Below are positions 52,902 to 60,778 of a DNA stretch of 64,000 nucleotides, piece by piece. The stretch spans positions 2,544,501 through 2,608,500 of the forward strand of contig NZ_PDJO01000001.1 of assembly GCF_002563775.1 (NCBI RefSeq), written 5' to 3'. Each line of letters opens with the position of its first letter. The first letter of the stretch is position 1. The notes below the pieces were generated by a model. The model was not told where the DNA came from. It made no database searches and was given only the letters and a program-made list of their open reading frames with translations. Origin of the DNA: Thioclava sp. ES.031 (lineage in GTDB: Bacteria; Pseudomonadota; Alphaproteobacteria; Rhodobacterales; Rhodobacteraceae). Position numbers and translations under genes: made by a program.

Positions 52902-53984
52902 TTAATCGGCAACCAGATCGTTATCGGCGGCGGACGTAAAGTAGCGGGGGCTAATCTTGGCATACCAAGAGACACCATCGGGGTCATGCCGCAATTCGGT
53001 TTCCGCCTCCCCCCGCAGAAAGCTGTCGATGACTTGAGAGCCAAGCCCCTGACGGGACGGTGGTTCCTCGATCCGCGGGCCATCGCGCTCTTCCCAGGAA
53101 AGCGCGAGCATGCCACTCTCCGGAAGCACTCTCCAACGCACCGAGACGCGACCCTCGGGGACCGTGAGAGCGCCGTATTTAGCCGCATTGGTGGCGAGCT
53201 CGTGGATCACCAGCGCCAGGTCAAACGAAAGTCTCTCAGTCAGCAGCAAAGATGGCCCTTCGACGTGGAGTTGCTCAGCCGCACAGGTGTAGGGCTCTAC
53301 ATGTTCAAAGACGAGATCGCCGAGCGGACGCGCTGTGGCGCCTTCCTGTGCCAGTTTTACGTGCGCATCGGTGAGCGCGCGAAGCCGGCCATAGAAAGTC
53401 TCGGAAAAGCTTTCGAGATCGGGGGCGCGACGCACTGTCATCGAGAAGAGCGACTGCAGAACCGTGAGACTGTTGCGCGTTCGGTGCCGCAGTTCGCTTA
53501 GCAGGAAGCGCCCACGCTCTTCTTCCTGAGAGAGCCGGTCTATCAGGTCGCGGGTCTCGAATTGCCGACGACGCGCTTCGGCCTGAGCCTCGAAGACGCT
53601 CTGCAGCACCGCCGCCTTGACAGGCCGCTCGAGAAGAATTGGCGATGGGGCGTTTTCTTTGCGGTTCACCGCGCGGACAGCGGGCGGGAGACGCGCAACC
53701 CGGCTTAGAAGGAAAACCGACGGCAGCCGTGCCCACGCGGGTTCCGCAGCGAAGGTCGCGTTCAGCACCTCACCGATCTCTTGGCTCGCACCCTCTTGAC
53801 TGACAACGACGAATAGAACGCCATCAGGGCCTCGTGCGTCCAAGGCCGAGGCGAGGTCACGCGCGGTGACGCAGGTTCGGGCCGAGAGGCCGGTGCGCTC
53901 GACGAGACGCGCCAAGGCTCGCGCATCATCATTGAGCGGCGCGAGGATCAGAACCGGTGGCGTCTCACAACGAAGCTCAGACAT
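52902..53984 (-). CDS. HWE-type sensor histidine kinase coupled to KaiC
   Basis: This 360-residue cytoplasmic kinase has an N-terminal receiver-like domain without clear phosphoacceptor Asp (residues about 10-130, LILAPLND to LERPVKAAVL), an HWE dimerisation box with His 167 (SELRHRTRNSLTVLQSLF), the N box HELATNAAKYGAL (Asn 266) and the WxE tryptophan 297. Absence of membrane segments indicates cytosolic sensing. Its ATG lies four bases after the KaiC stop, so the two are translated together. HWE kinases often feed PhyR/EcfG, which controls promoters in this window; this link is inference. Confidence 0.88.
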   Translation of the reverse strand: MSELRCETPPVLILAPLNDDARALARLVERTGLSARTCVTARDLASALDARGPDGVLFVVVSQEGASQEIGEVLNATFAAEPAWARLPSVFLLSRVARLPPAVRAVNRKENAPSPILLERPVKAAVLQSVFEAQAEARRRQFETRDLIDRLSQEEERGRFLLSELRHRTRNSLTVLQSLFSMTVRRAPDLESFSETFYGRLRALTDAHVKLAQEGATARPLGDLVFEHVEPYTCAAEQLHVEGPSLLLTERLSFDLALVIHELATNAAKYGALTVPEGRVSVRWRVLPESGMLALSWEERDGPRIEEPPSRQGLGSQVIDSFLRGEAETELRHDPDGVSWYAKISPRYFTSAADNDLVAD

Positions 53985-53988
53985 CGCT

Positions 53989-55431
53989 TTACTCAGCGCT
54001 GAGGTCGGAGGCGCTTCTCGCACGCTGCTCGGCCTCTTCGGACAAAGGGATAATTTCGACCGCACCAGCGCGAATGATCAACTGCTCAATATGGCGTTCG
54101 TGTTCGCTATGCCGCTTCTTAAGCACAGCGATGGAGCGTCGGATTTCGGACCGGGCTTCATACTGACGCAGGAGAATGATCGAGTCGGCAAGAAAACTGG
54201 CGTCGATGGTTGTGGCGGGCGGTTCCCCCAACAGCCCGTGCTGTGTCATGGTGATAATGACCAGCACTTCGCGGCGCGTGAGATGTTGCAGAAGCGCCTG
54301 CATATGCGTCATCACGTGACTGCGCTCAGGCAAAGCCTCGAAATAGCCGCTGAGACTGTCGATAACGACAACCCTCGCCCCATCATCCACCGCCTGCAGA
54401 ACCGCGTTTGCGAATTCGCCGGGCGAAACCTCGGCAGGATCGAAATGTCTTAGCCTAAGCCGGTCAGATTGCTCATAGAACTCTATGTCGAGACCGACGC
54501 CGGCGGAGCGGTTGCGCAGAACCTCGGGACGTTCCTCGAATAGAAACATCGCGGCGAGGAGGCCACGTTCTGATGCCGCGCGCGCCAACAGGGTCGCGAT
54601 GGTCGACTTTCCACTGCCGGACTGACCTGAGATCAGAGTGGTGGTGCCAAACTCCAGCCCGCCGCCGAGAAGTCGAGTGAGCGGTTCGTGCGGCGGCTCC
54701 AACTTTTCCTCAAGGGTCGCAGGATGTGCCTCGTGCGGAATGACACGAGGGAAAACTTCGAGCCCGCCCGTCTTGATGCGAAAATCGTGCCAGCCTTCTC
54801 TGAAAGGTGCGCCCCTCAGCTTCACTATCGTCAACCGACGCTGTGTGATGCCGATGGGCGGTGTAGCACTGTCAAGTTTGATGACTCCGTGTGCGACACC
54901 TTCGGCATGACGCTCGCCATCGGGGTGATCAAGGTGGTCTATCAGCAACGCCGTGCAGCCGCGCTCACGTAACTGGCTGCGCAGCGCGAGAAGCTCTCGC
55001 CGGTAAGCTGACTCGGTCGAAGAGAGCATTCGCAATTCTAGCAGGGAATCGAACACCACAATGTCGGGCTCCGCGTTTTCAAGCTCGCTGCGCACCCCTT
55101 CCATCAACTCGACGAGATCGGCCTCATCGCTTTCTACCGAGAAGCTCCGCTCGCCCTTGCCAAGCTCAGGAGTGTAGACCCTGACCCCAAACAGGTCGAT
55201 CCCGTGAGACTTGGCGATCATCTCGATTTCGGGGCGAGACTGCGCCACGCTAATGAAAAGCGCGCACCGCCCTTCGACCGATGCCTCGGCGAGGAAATGC
55301 AGCGCGAGGGTGGTCTTGCCTGTGCCAGGCGCCCCTTCGACAAGCATGATGCGCCCGGCGGGATATCCCCCCCTCAGCACCTTGTCCAGACCATCAACCC
55401 CCGTCGAAACTCTACCCCTCTGTTCAACCAC
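53989..55431 (-). CDS. KaiC-like double-ATPase protein
   Basis: This 480-residue protein has two RecA-like KaiC domains. Walker A motifs are at residues 33-41 (GAPGTGKTT) and 269-277 (GQSGSGKST), Walker B Asp at 128 and 358. Domain 2 keeps the catalytic Glu pair 299-300 (FLFEERPEV); domain 1 has SVAQ (61-64) at this place, so its ATPase is probably weak. At the KaiC phosphosite Ser 412 aligns with S431, but Phe 413 replaces T432. The GTG at 55431 is chosen because AGGAGGT lies just before it, and AGGAGGT is inside the frame if the ATG at 55446 is used. KaiA and KaiB are absent here. Confidence 0.88.
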   Translation of the reverse strand: MVEQRGRVSTGVDGLDKVLRGGYPAGRIMLVEGAPGTGKTTLALHFLAEASVEGRCALFISVAQSRPEIEMIAKSHGIDLFGVRVYTPELGKGERSFSVESDEADLVELMEGVRSELENAEPDIVVFDSLLELRMLSSTESAYRRELLALRSQLRERGCTALLIDHLDHPDGERHAEGVAHGVIKLDSATPPIGITQRRLTIVKLRGAPFREGWHDFRIKTGGLEVFPRVIPHEAHPATLEEKLEPPHEPLTRLLGGGLEFGTTTLISGQSGSGKSTIATLLARAASERGLLAAMFLFEERPEVLRNRSAGVGLDIEFYEQSDRLRLRHFDPAEVSPGEFANAVLQAVDDGARVVVIDSLSGYFEALPERSHVMTHMQALLQHLTRREVLVIITMTQHGLLGEPPATTIDASFLADSIILLRQYEARSEIRRSIAVLKKRHSEHERHIEQLIIRAGAVEIIPLSEEAEQRARSASDLSAE

Positions 55432-55958
55432 AATACCTCCTAACATGCGGGGCGACGTCTCATCCGGTCCACTCTCAATGCGCGCGACCAGCCAAGATTG
55501 GCACCTCTCGACACAATTTTTTTTAAATCAACATTGTTTACATGCTGACTCGAGGAAACCTTTTTGGCAAGGAACGGACACGTAGCGGCCTGTCACCCCC
55601 GCCTTCGAGGCACCTGCGCTTCTGAAATGATGGGCGAAAGCTTGCGAACAGTATCGCCTTTGGGTCGTCTTGGTGAGACAAAATCCTACTCCTCTTTCAG
55701 TTGTCTTGAGCAAGCTACGAGGAATTATCTGGTATTCGCGAAGCGTCATCTCACCAGGCCAGAAGTGAAGGCAGCCCCCGCTTGAAGCGCTGAAGACTGA
55801 GGAGTTGGCGGTTTCGTTCGTGTCGACATGCGCTCGTGGCCACGCCTTGCAAAAGTCCGCTCGCGGCATTTACGCCAAGCACAACAAAGCGTTCTCGATC
55901 CGTGGGAACCCTCTGCAAAGGAAGGCGTTCCCCCAAGGTCAAGCATAAGGAACCGCCC
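55432..55958. other. Divergent region between kaiC-like gene and ku
   Basis: These 527 bases hold an AT-rich patch at 55508-55545 (T-run then A/T-rich), probably the kaiC-like promoter, and an exact EcfG promoter (55905-55929) for ku-ligD. No gene is supported; overlapping short frames lack signals. Confidence 0.6.
55905..55929 (+). promoter_or_regulatory. EcfG-type general stress promoter of ku-ligD
   Basis: GGAAC, 16 bases, CGTT: exact match, ending 29 bases before the ku ATG. Confidence 0.8.
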
Positions 55959-56888
55959 ATGGCCTCCCGCGCGATCTGGAAAGGCCAGCTACGGCTGTCG
56001 CTGGTCAGCATCCCCGTCGAGATTCACTCCGCGACCAAATCGGGAGCGCGGCTTTCGTTCCGGCAAATTCACGGCCCCTCCGGCAAGCGCGTCCATTACG
56101 AGAAGACTGTCTCCGGTATCGGGCCCATAGATGCCGACGAGATCCTCAAGGGCTACGAGATCGGCGATGACGAGTATCTGCTGCTCGAGCCTGAGGAGAT
56201 CGACGCGATCAAGCTCGAGACCAAGAAGACGCTCGAACTCGTGCAGTTCGTCGATGCGTCCGAAATTCCACCACTCTACTACGACCGGCCCTATTATGTC
56301 GTGCCGACCGACGATCTCGCGCAGGACGCCTACCGTGTGGTGCGCGATGCGCTGCGGCAGGCCAAAAAGATCGGGCTTGGGCAACTTGTGATGCGCGGCA
56401 AGGAGTATCTCTGCGCGCTGCGGCCCTGCGGCGACGGTATCCTTTTGGAGACGCTGCATTATGCCGATGAAATCCGCGAGGCCGATCCGCTGTTTTCAGA
56501 GATAGAGGACGAGCCTGCGGACAAGGAGCTGTTGGAGGTCGCCACGCAGCTGATAGACCGCAAGACCGACAGTTTCGACGCATCCGCCTTCACCGATCAC
56601 TACGATGCGGCGCTGCGCGATCTGATCGACCGCAAGCGCAAGTCGAAGAAGACGCCCCGCGCCAAGACGGGAGAGGACGACACCAGCAGAGGCGGCGATA
56701 ACGTGGTCGACCTGATGTCCGCGCTGCAGGACAGCCTCAAGGCCGATGGCAGCGGCAAATCCGGCTCGAAGTCCGTGGGCAAATCGACGGGTCGGAAATC
56801 GTCATCGAAAACCTCCGGTTCGAAGTCGTCCGCGTCGAAATCCAGCAAATCCTCCGGCGCGAAATCCTCAACCAAGAAGTCTGCTTGA
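55959..56888 (+). CDS. ku: Ku protein for non-homologous end joining
   Basis: This 309-residue protein has the bacterial Ku core (MASRAIWKGQLRLSLVSIPV, LVQFVDASEIPPLYYDRPYY, QLVMRGKEYLCALRPCGDG). It binds DNA ends as a homodimer and recruits LigD. After residue 250 comes a Lys/Ser/Gly-rich tail of about 55 residues with repeated KSS and KSSG units. AAGGA precedes the ATG, and ligD follows with stop and start overlapping by one base. Confidence 0.96.
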   Translation: MASRAIWKGQLRLSLVSIPVEIHSATKSGARLSFRQIHGPSGKRVHYEKTVSGIGPIDADEILKGYEIGDDEYLLLEPEEIDAIKLETKKTLELVQFVDASEIPPLYYDRPYYVVPTDDLAQDAYRVVRDALRQAKKIGLGQLVMRGKEYLCALRPCGDGILLETLHYADEIREADPLFSEIEDEPADKELLEVATQLIDRKTDSFDASAFTDHYDAALRDLIDRKRKSKKTPRAKTGEDDTSRGGDNVVDLMSALQDSLKADGSGKSGSKSVGKSTGRKSSSKTSGSKSSASKSSKSSGAKSSTKKSA

Positions 56889-59296
56889 TGGGAAGCCTCC
56901 ACCGTTATCTCGAAATGCGCGACTTCGCGCAGACGCCAGAGCCCGATGGCGGCACCGCCTCGGGCCATCTCGCGCCGCGCTATTCGATCCAAAAGCACGA
57001 CGCGACCCGCACCCATTTCGATCTGCGCCTCGAATGGAAGGGCGTGCTGCTGTCCTGGGCGATCACCAAGGGGCCGTCCTTCGACCCGGGTGAAAAGCGG
57101 CTCGCGGTGCGGACCGAGGATCACCCGCTGGATTACCTCACCTTCGAGGGCACGATCCCGAAGGACAATTACGGCGCGGGCACGGCGATGCTCTGGGATC
57201 TGGGGCATTGGCAGCCGCTGATCCCGGTGGGCAAGGCGCTCAAGAAAGGGCATCTGCATTTGCGCCTGCATGGCGCACGGCTCACCGGCGAGTGGCACCT
57301 GATCCGCATGAAAACCGAAGGCAAGCGCGAGAACTGGCTGCTGACGAAGGCCGAGGACGCGGCGAGTGGCGCGCGCGATCCGGTGGCGCGCTATCGCCGC
57401 TCTGTCCTGAGCCAGCGCACGACGCGCGAAATCGCCGCTGACAAGCCGCCCGTCGAGACGCAGGCGGGCAAGCGCCCCGGCTTCTCCAAGCCGCAGCTCG
57501 CGACGCTCTCCGACAAGATGGTCGCAGGCGACGGGTGGTGGCACGAGCTGAAATTCGACGGCTACCGCGCGCTGATCGCGCTTGGCAAAGGCGGCCCGCG
57601 CGTCTTCACCCGCAACGGCAAAGATTGGACGGATCGCTTCGAAGGTCTGCTGCCCGCGCTGGCCGAGGTCGACTGCGACAGCGCCCTAATCGACGGCGAG
57701 ATCGTCGCAGGCGCAGGGCTCGACGGTTTCTCGGAGCTGCAAAAGGCCATCACCGCAGGCGGTCCGTTCCGCTTCTACGGCTTCGACATCCTGTCGCGCG
57801 ACGGTAATGACCTTCGCAAGGCGCCGCTCGCTGAGCGGCGGAAGGCGCTGGAAGAGGTGATGAAGCCGCTCCCCGCACTCGGGCCCGCGCAGCTCTCGCC
57901 GGTGATATCAAAAGACCCCGAGGATGCCTTCGACACGATCTGCAAGGCAGGCGGCGAGGGGCTGATCGCAAAGCGCATCGACACGCCCTATCGCGGCGCG
58001 CGCTCGAAGTCGTGGATGAAGGTCAAATGCGAGCGTCGCGACGAGTTTGTCATCCTTGGCTGGCAGGAAAGCGACAAGCGCGGCCGGCCCTTCGCCTCGC
58101 TCGCGCTGGGGGCCGTCGAGGGCAATGACTGGCGCTATGTCAGCAAGGTCGGCACCGGCTTCGACGAGGATCAGGCCGAGGCGTTGGCCAAGGCGATGAA
58201 GCCGCTCGCCCGCAAGACCGCGCCCGCGGATGTCGAGGCGTCGGAGGCAAAGGGCATACACTGGATCACGCCCGAGCTGGTCGCGGAAATTCGCTACGCC
58301 GAGCGCACCGGGGGCGACAGGTTGAGGCACGCGGTCTTCCTCGGGCTGCGCGAGGACAAGCCCGCGCGCACTGTGCGGCTGGACAATGACGTAGCCTCTG
58401 AGGAGCGCCCGAACGTCGCGGGGATCGGGATTTCCTCGCCCGACCGAGTGGTCTTCGAAGGCGCGGGCTATACCAAAGTGGACGTGGCGCGCTACTACGA
58501 GGCGATGGCCTATCGCATCCTGCCGCATCTTGCCGAGCATCCGGTGTCGCTACTGCGGCTGCCCGAAGGTCTGGGCGGCGAGCGTTTCTTCCAGAAACAT
58601 GCGGGGCGCGGCTTTCCCGACGGGATCGAAAGCGTCGAGATCACCGAGAGCGACGGCAAAACGGCGCAATATATGATGATCCGCACGGCGGAGGGGCTGG
58701 TCGCGGCGGCGCAGATGGGCACGATCGAGTTCCATATCTGGGGCAGCCGCGTCGACCCGCTGGACCGGCCCGACCGTCTGGTCTTCGATCTCGATCCCGA
58801 CGAGGGGCTGGACTTCGCAGCGGTGAGAGATGCGGCCTTCGAGATCCGCGATCTGCTCGCCGAGTTGGACATGCCGAACTGGCCGCTCCTGTCCGGCGGC
58901 AACGGCATTCATGTCACCGTGCCGCTGCGGCGCAGTGCCGGATGGGACACGGTGAGGCTTTTTGCGCGGGTGTTTTCACGCCTCCTCGTCGCACGGTCGC
59001 CCAAACGCTACACCGCCGAGATGTCGAAGGCGAAGCGCAAGGGACGCATCTTCGTCGACTGGCTTCGCAACGGCAAAGGCGCGACCGCCATCGCGCCATA
59101 TTCGCTGCGCGCACGGTTCGGTGCGCCCGTCGCGATGCCGGTCTCGTGGGACGAGCTGAAGAAAATCCGCAAGCCTAACGCTTTCGATCTGGGTGCGGCG
59201 CTGGAGCGGGACGAAGGGATTGCGTTTCCCGATGCCGTGTCGATCAGCCAGGGCCGGGTCGATAAGCTCGAGGACATGCTGGAGGGTTCGGAGTAG
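56888..59296 (+). CDS. ligD: DNA ligase D, multifunctional
   Basis: This 802-residue protein has domains in the order phosphoesterase (residues about 30-160, HDATRTHFDLRLEWKGVLLS, IPKDNYGAGTAMLWD), ATP-dependent ligase (about 205-500, catalytic Lys in WHELKFDGYRAL, DGEIVAG) and primase/polymerase (about 520-790, VFDLDPDEGLDF, LSGGNGIHVTVPLRRS, FVDWLRNGKGATAIAPYSLRA). With Ku it trims, fills and seals double-strand breaks. The TGATG junction couples it to ku. The terminator-like hairpin at 59395 follows. Confidence 0.96.
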   Translation: MGSLHRYLEMRDFAQTPEPDGGTASGHLAPRYSIQKHDATRTHFDLRLEWKGVLLSWAITKGPSFDPGEKRLAVRTEDHPLDYLTFEGTIPKDNYGAGTAMLWDLGHWQPLIPVGKALKKGHLHLRLHGARLTGEWHLIRMKTEGKRENWLLTKAEDAASGARDPVARYRRSVLSQRTTREIAADKPPVETQAGKRPGFSKPQLATLSDKMVAGDGWWHELKFDGYRALIALGKGGPRVFTRNGKDWTDRFEGLLPALAEVDCDSALIDGEIVAGAGLDGFSELQKAITAGGPFRFYGFDILSRDGNDLRKAPLAERRKALEEVMKPLPALGPAQLSPVISKDPEDAFDTICKAGGEGLIAKRIDTPYRGARSKSWMKVKCERRDEFVILGWQESDKRGRPFASLALGAVEGNDWRYVSKVGTGFDEDQAEALAKAMKPLARKTAPADVEASEAKGIHWITPELVAEIRYAERTGGDRLRHAVFLGLREDKPARTVRLDNDVASEERPNVAGIGISSPDRVVFEGAGYTKVDVARYYEAMAYRILPHLAEHPVSLLRLPEGLGGERFFQKHAGRGFPDGIESVEITESDGKTAQYMMIRTAEGLVAAAQMGTIEFHIWGSRVDPLDRPDRLVFDLDPDEGLDFAAVRDAAFEIRDLLAELDMPNWPLLSGGNGIHVTVPLRRSAGWDTVRLFARVFSRLLVARSPKRYTAEMSKAKRKGRIFVDWLRNGKGATAIAPYSLRARFGAPVAMPVSWDELKKIRKPNAFDLGAALERDEGIAFPDAVSISQGRVDKLEDMLEGSE

Positions 59297-60010
59297 CGCG
59301 CCCCATGTGATGGTCGCCGCGCCACGGAGGTCGGGGGCGAACGACATCGAGAGGTTCGGCAACTGATCTTCCGACAATTCGGAGACGCCCGGGAGGGCGC
59401 GCCTTGCCGCGCCCCTCTTTCTTTTGTCTAGAGCATAGCGGCAATCAGTCTCGATCATGTGTGCATGACCTAAGCCTTCGGCAGGTGGAAAGTTTCTCGC
59501 GCAAAAGTAGAGAAGAACTAGCGTGACTTGATAAGTGTCGACTACCTCAGGAATTCCTTGGAGGACGGATGTCAATCTTACGAGTGCTTACGGCGGTCGG
59601 AACCATCTTGGGTGTCGCCTCCCTTGCGGGCCTTGGCCTCGCTTCTTTTTGCGGCCACCTCCAGCTTCAACCCGCGATTGCCGTCGCCGTAACAGGGTTT
59701 AACGGACTCAGCCGCGTTCATCGACACACCTGACGCATCAATATTCCGCGTTGAAAACGACGGAGTGAAAACACGAATAACATCAGCCATTCACCGAGGC
59801 GATTGACTTGCCCCCCTTGGGCGGAGCAGTTTATCGCGCACTCGCGGAACACTCGAAGCCGACCTCCATCATCTATGCCGCATGCCAATTTCATTTAGGG
59901 GGCCGAGACGCGGACGAAACCGTCGAATATTCTGTCTCGCCTCCCGTCGGATCGGCTTGTCTGGAAGGGGTGCGGGCCACACCGGTGAGTGCGTGACCCA
60001 GGCTTGCAGG
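59297..60010. other. Gene-poor region after ligD
   Basis: These 714 bases contain a terminator-like hairpin near 59395 and only weak short frames. A 70-residue frame on the minus strand (59578-59790) has charged, low-complexity content and no ribosome-binding site, so it is not called. Confidence 0.5.
59395..59426 (+). terminator. Probable terminator of ku-ligD
   Basis: GGGCGCG pairs with CGCGCCC around a six-base loop and is followed by CTCTTTCTTTTG. It lies 98 bases after the ligD stop. Confidence 0.6.
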
Positions 60011-60244
60011 TCAGTCCGCGTCAGACAAGGCTACTGCATCGGGGCCGGCAGGATAATGCAAGCGGTCGCCAACATCAGTCGCAGCACACCAGACCGCCTC
60101 GGCCACGTCGCTTTCCCGCGTCACCACTTCGGGCGTCGCAAAAGCTTCAAAAATCGGTCCGGCATAGCTGGCGTAGCTCTCCGGGATCAGGTTCTCGATG
60201 CGAAACTGGCTGCCCACCCAAACGGACATTCGTCGCTCGCGCAT
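60011..60244 (-). pseudogene. C-terminal remnant of a short-chain dehydrogenase
   Basis: The minus strand reads SQFRIENLIPESYASYAGPI, FEAFATPEVVTRESDVAEAV and WCAATDVGDRLHYPAGPDAV, a C-terminal tail common in SDR proteins. The cofactor and catalytic regions are missing upstream and the frame starts abruptly (MRERRMSVWVG). It is a truncated gene, probably damaged when neighbouring mobile DNA moved. Confidence 0.7.
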
Positions 60245-60389
60245 GATCCAATTTGATTTGAACTCGGTGCCGCTGATCGTGCTTTAAGTGTCGGCTGTTT
60301 TATCGACCGAGCATTGGCGCGTTTCCCAGCAACACCTCGTCTCGCTCGAGGAATACATCAAACCTGCGAAGAAGCTGGGCCGTATGCGG

Positions 60390-60698
60390 TCAAGAAACCT
60401 TTTTCGTCGTGCTCAGGATTTCTCCAATTTTGAGCGCTTTCATTGGATTCCCGTCAACTTTTAGCTGGCGCATCATAAACGCCTTTGCGGGGTTCTTTAC
60501 TCCCATTGCTATGTCGAAGAACACGCTAGCTTCCGCCGTCAGAGTTATGTCAGCGGCCCGATCGCTCTCAATTGCTCCGGTTTCGTCCACATAGAGCGTC
60601 GCAGTGCCCGGCATCTCTAGCCGCACACTGCCCTTTATCCGATTTTTTGCGCGATCGCTCACGAGGTTTACGATTTCAGCCTTACTTGCTTTGGTCAC
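60390..60698 (-). CDS. SCP2 sterol-binding-domain protein
   Basis: This 102-residue protein has the SCP2-like pattern (LVSDRAKNRIKGSVRLEMPG, ADITLTAEASVFFDIAMGVK, AFMMRQLKVDGNPMKALKIG). Such small proteins bind acyl chains or other lipids. A GTG start at 60698 is chosen because AAGGAGA lies seven bases before it; a longer frame runs up into the IS1182 end. The IS lies 80 bases upstream, so its native promoter may be cut off. Confidence 0.82.
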   Translation of the reverse strand: MTKASKAEIVNLVSDRAKNRIKGSVRLEMPGTATLYVDETGAIESDRAADITLTAEASVFFDIAMGVKNPAKAFMMRQLKVDGNPMKALKIGEILSTTKKVS

Positions 60699-60778
60699 GT
60701 TGGTCTCCTTCGACCTGCATGGAGACTGTTTTCGATTGGTCTGTCTAGTTTGACGCTGGGTCGAGACTGGAGAATTTC

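Noticed and set aside
59578..59790. 70-residue minus-strand frame after ligD
   Set aside because: Charged low-complexity content without ribosome-binding site or known homologue pattern; too weak to call.
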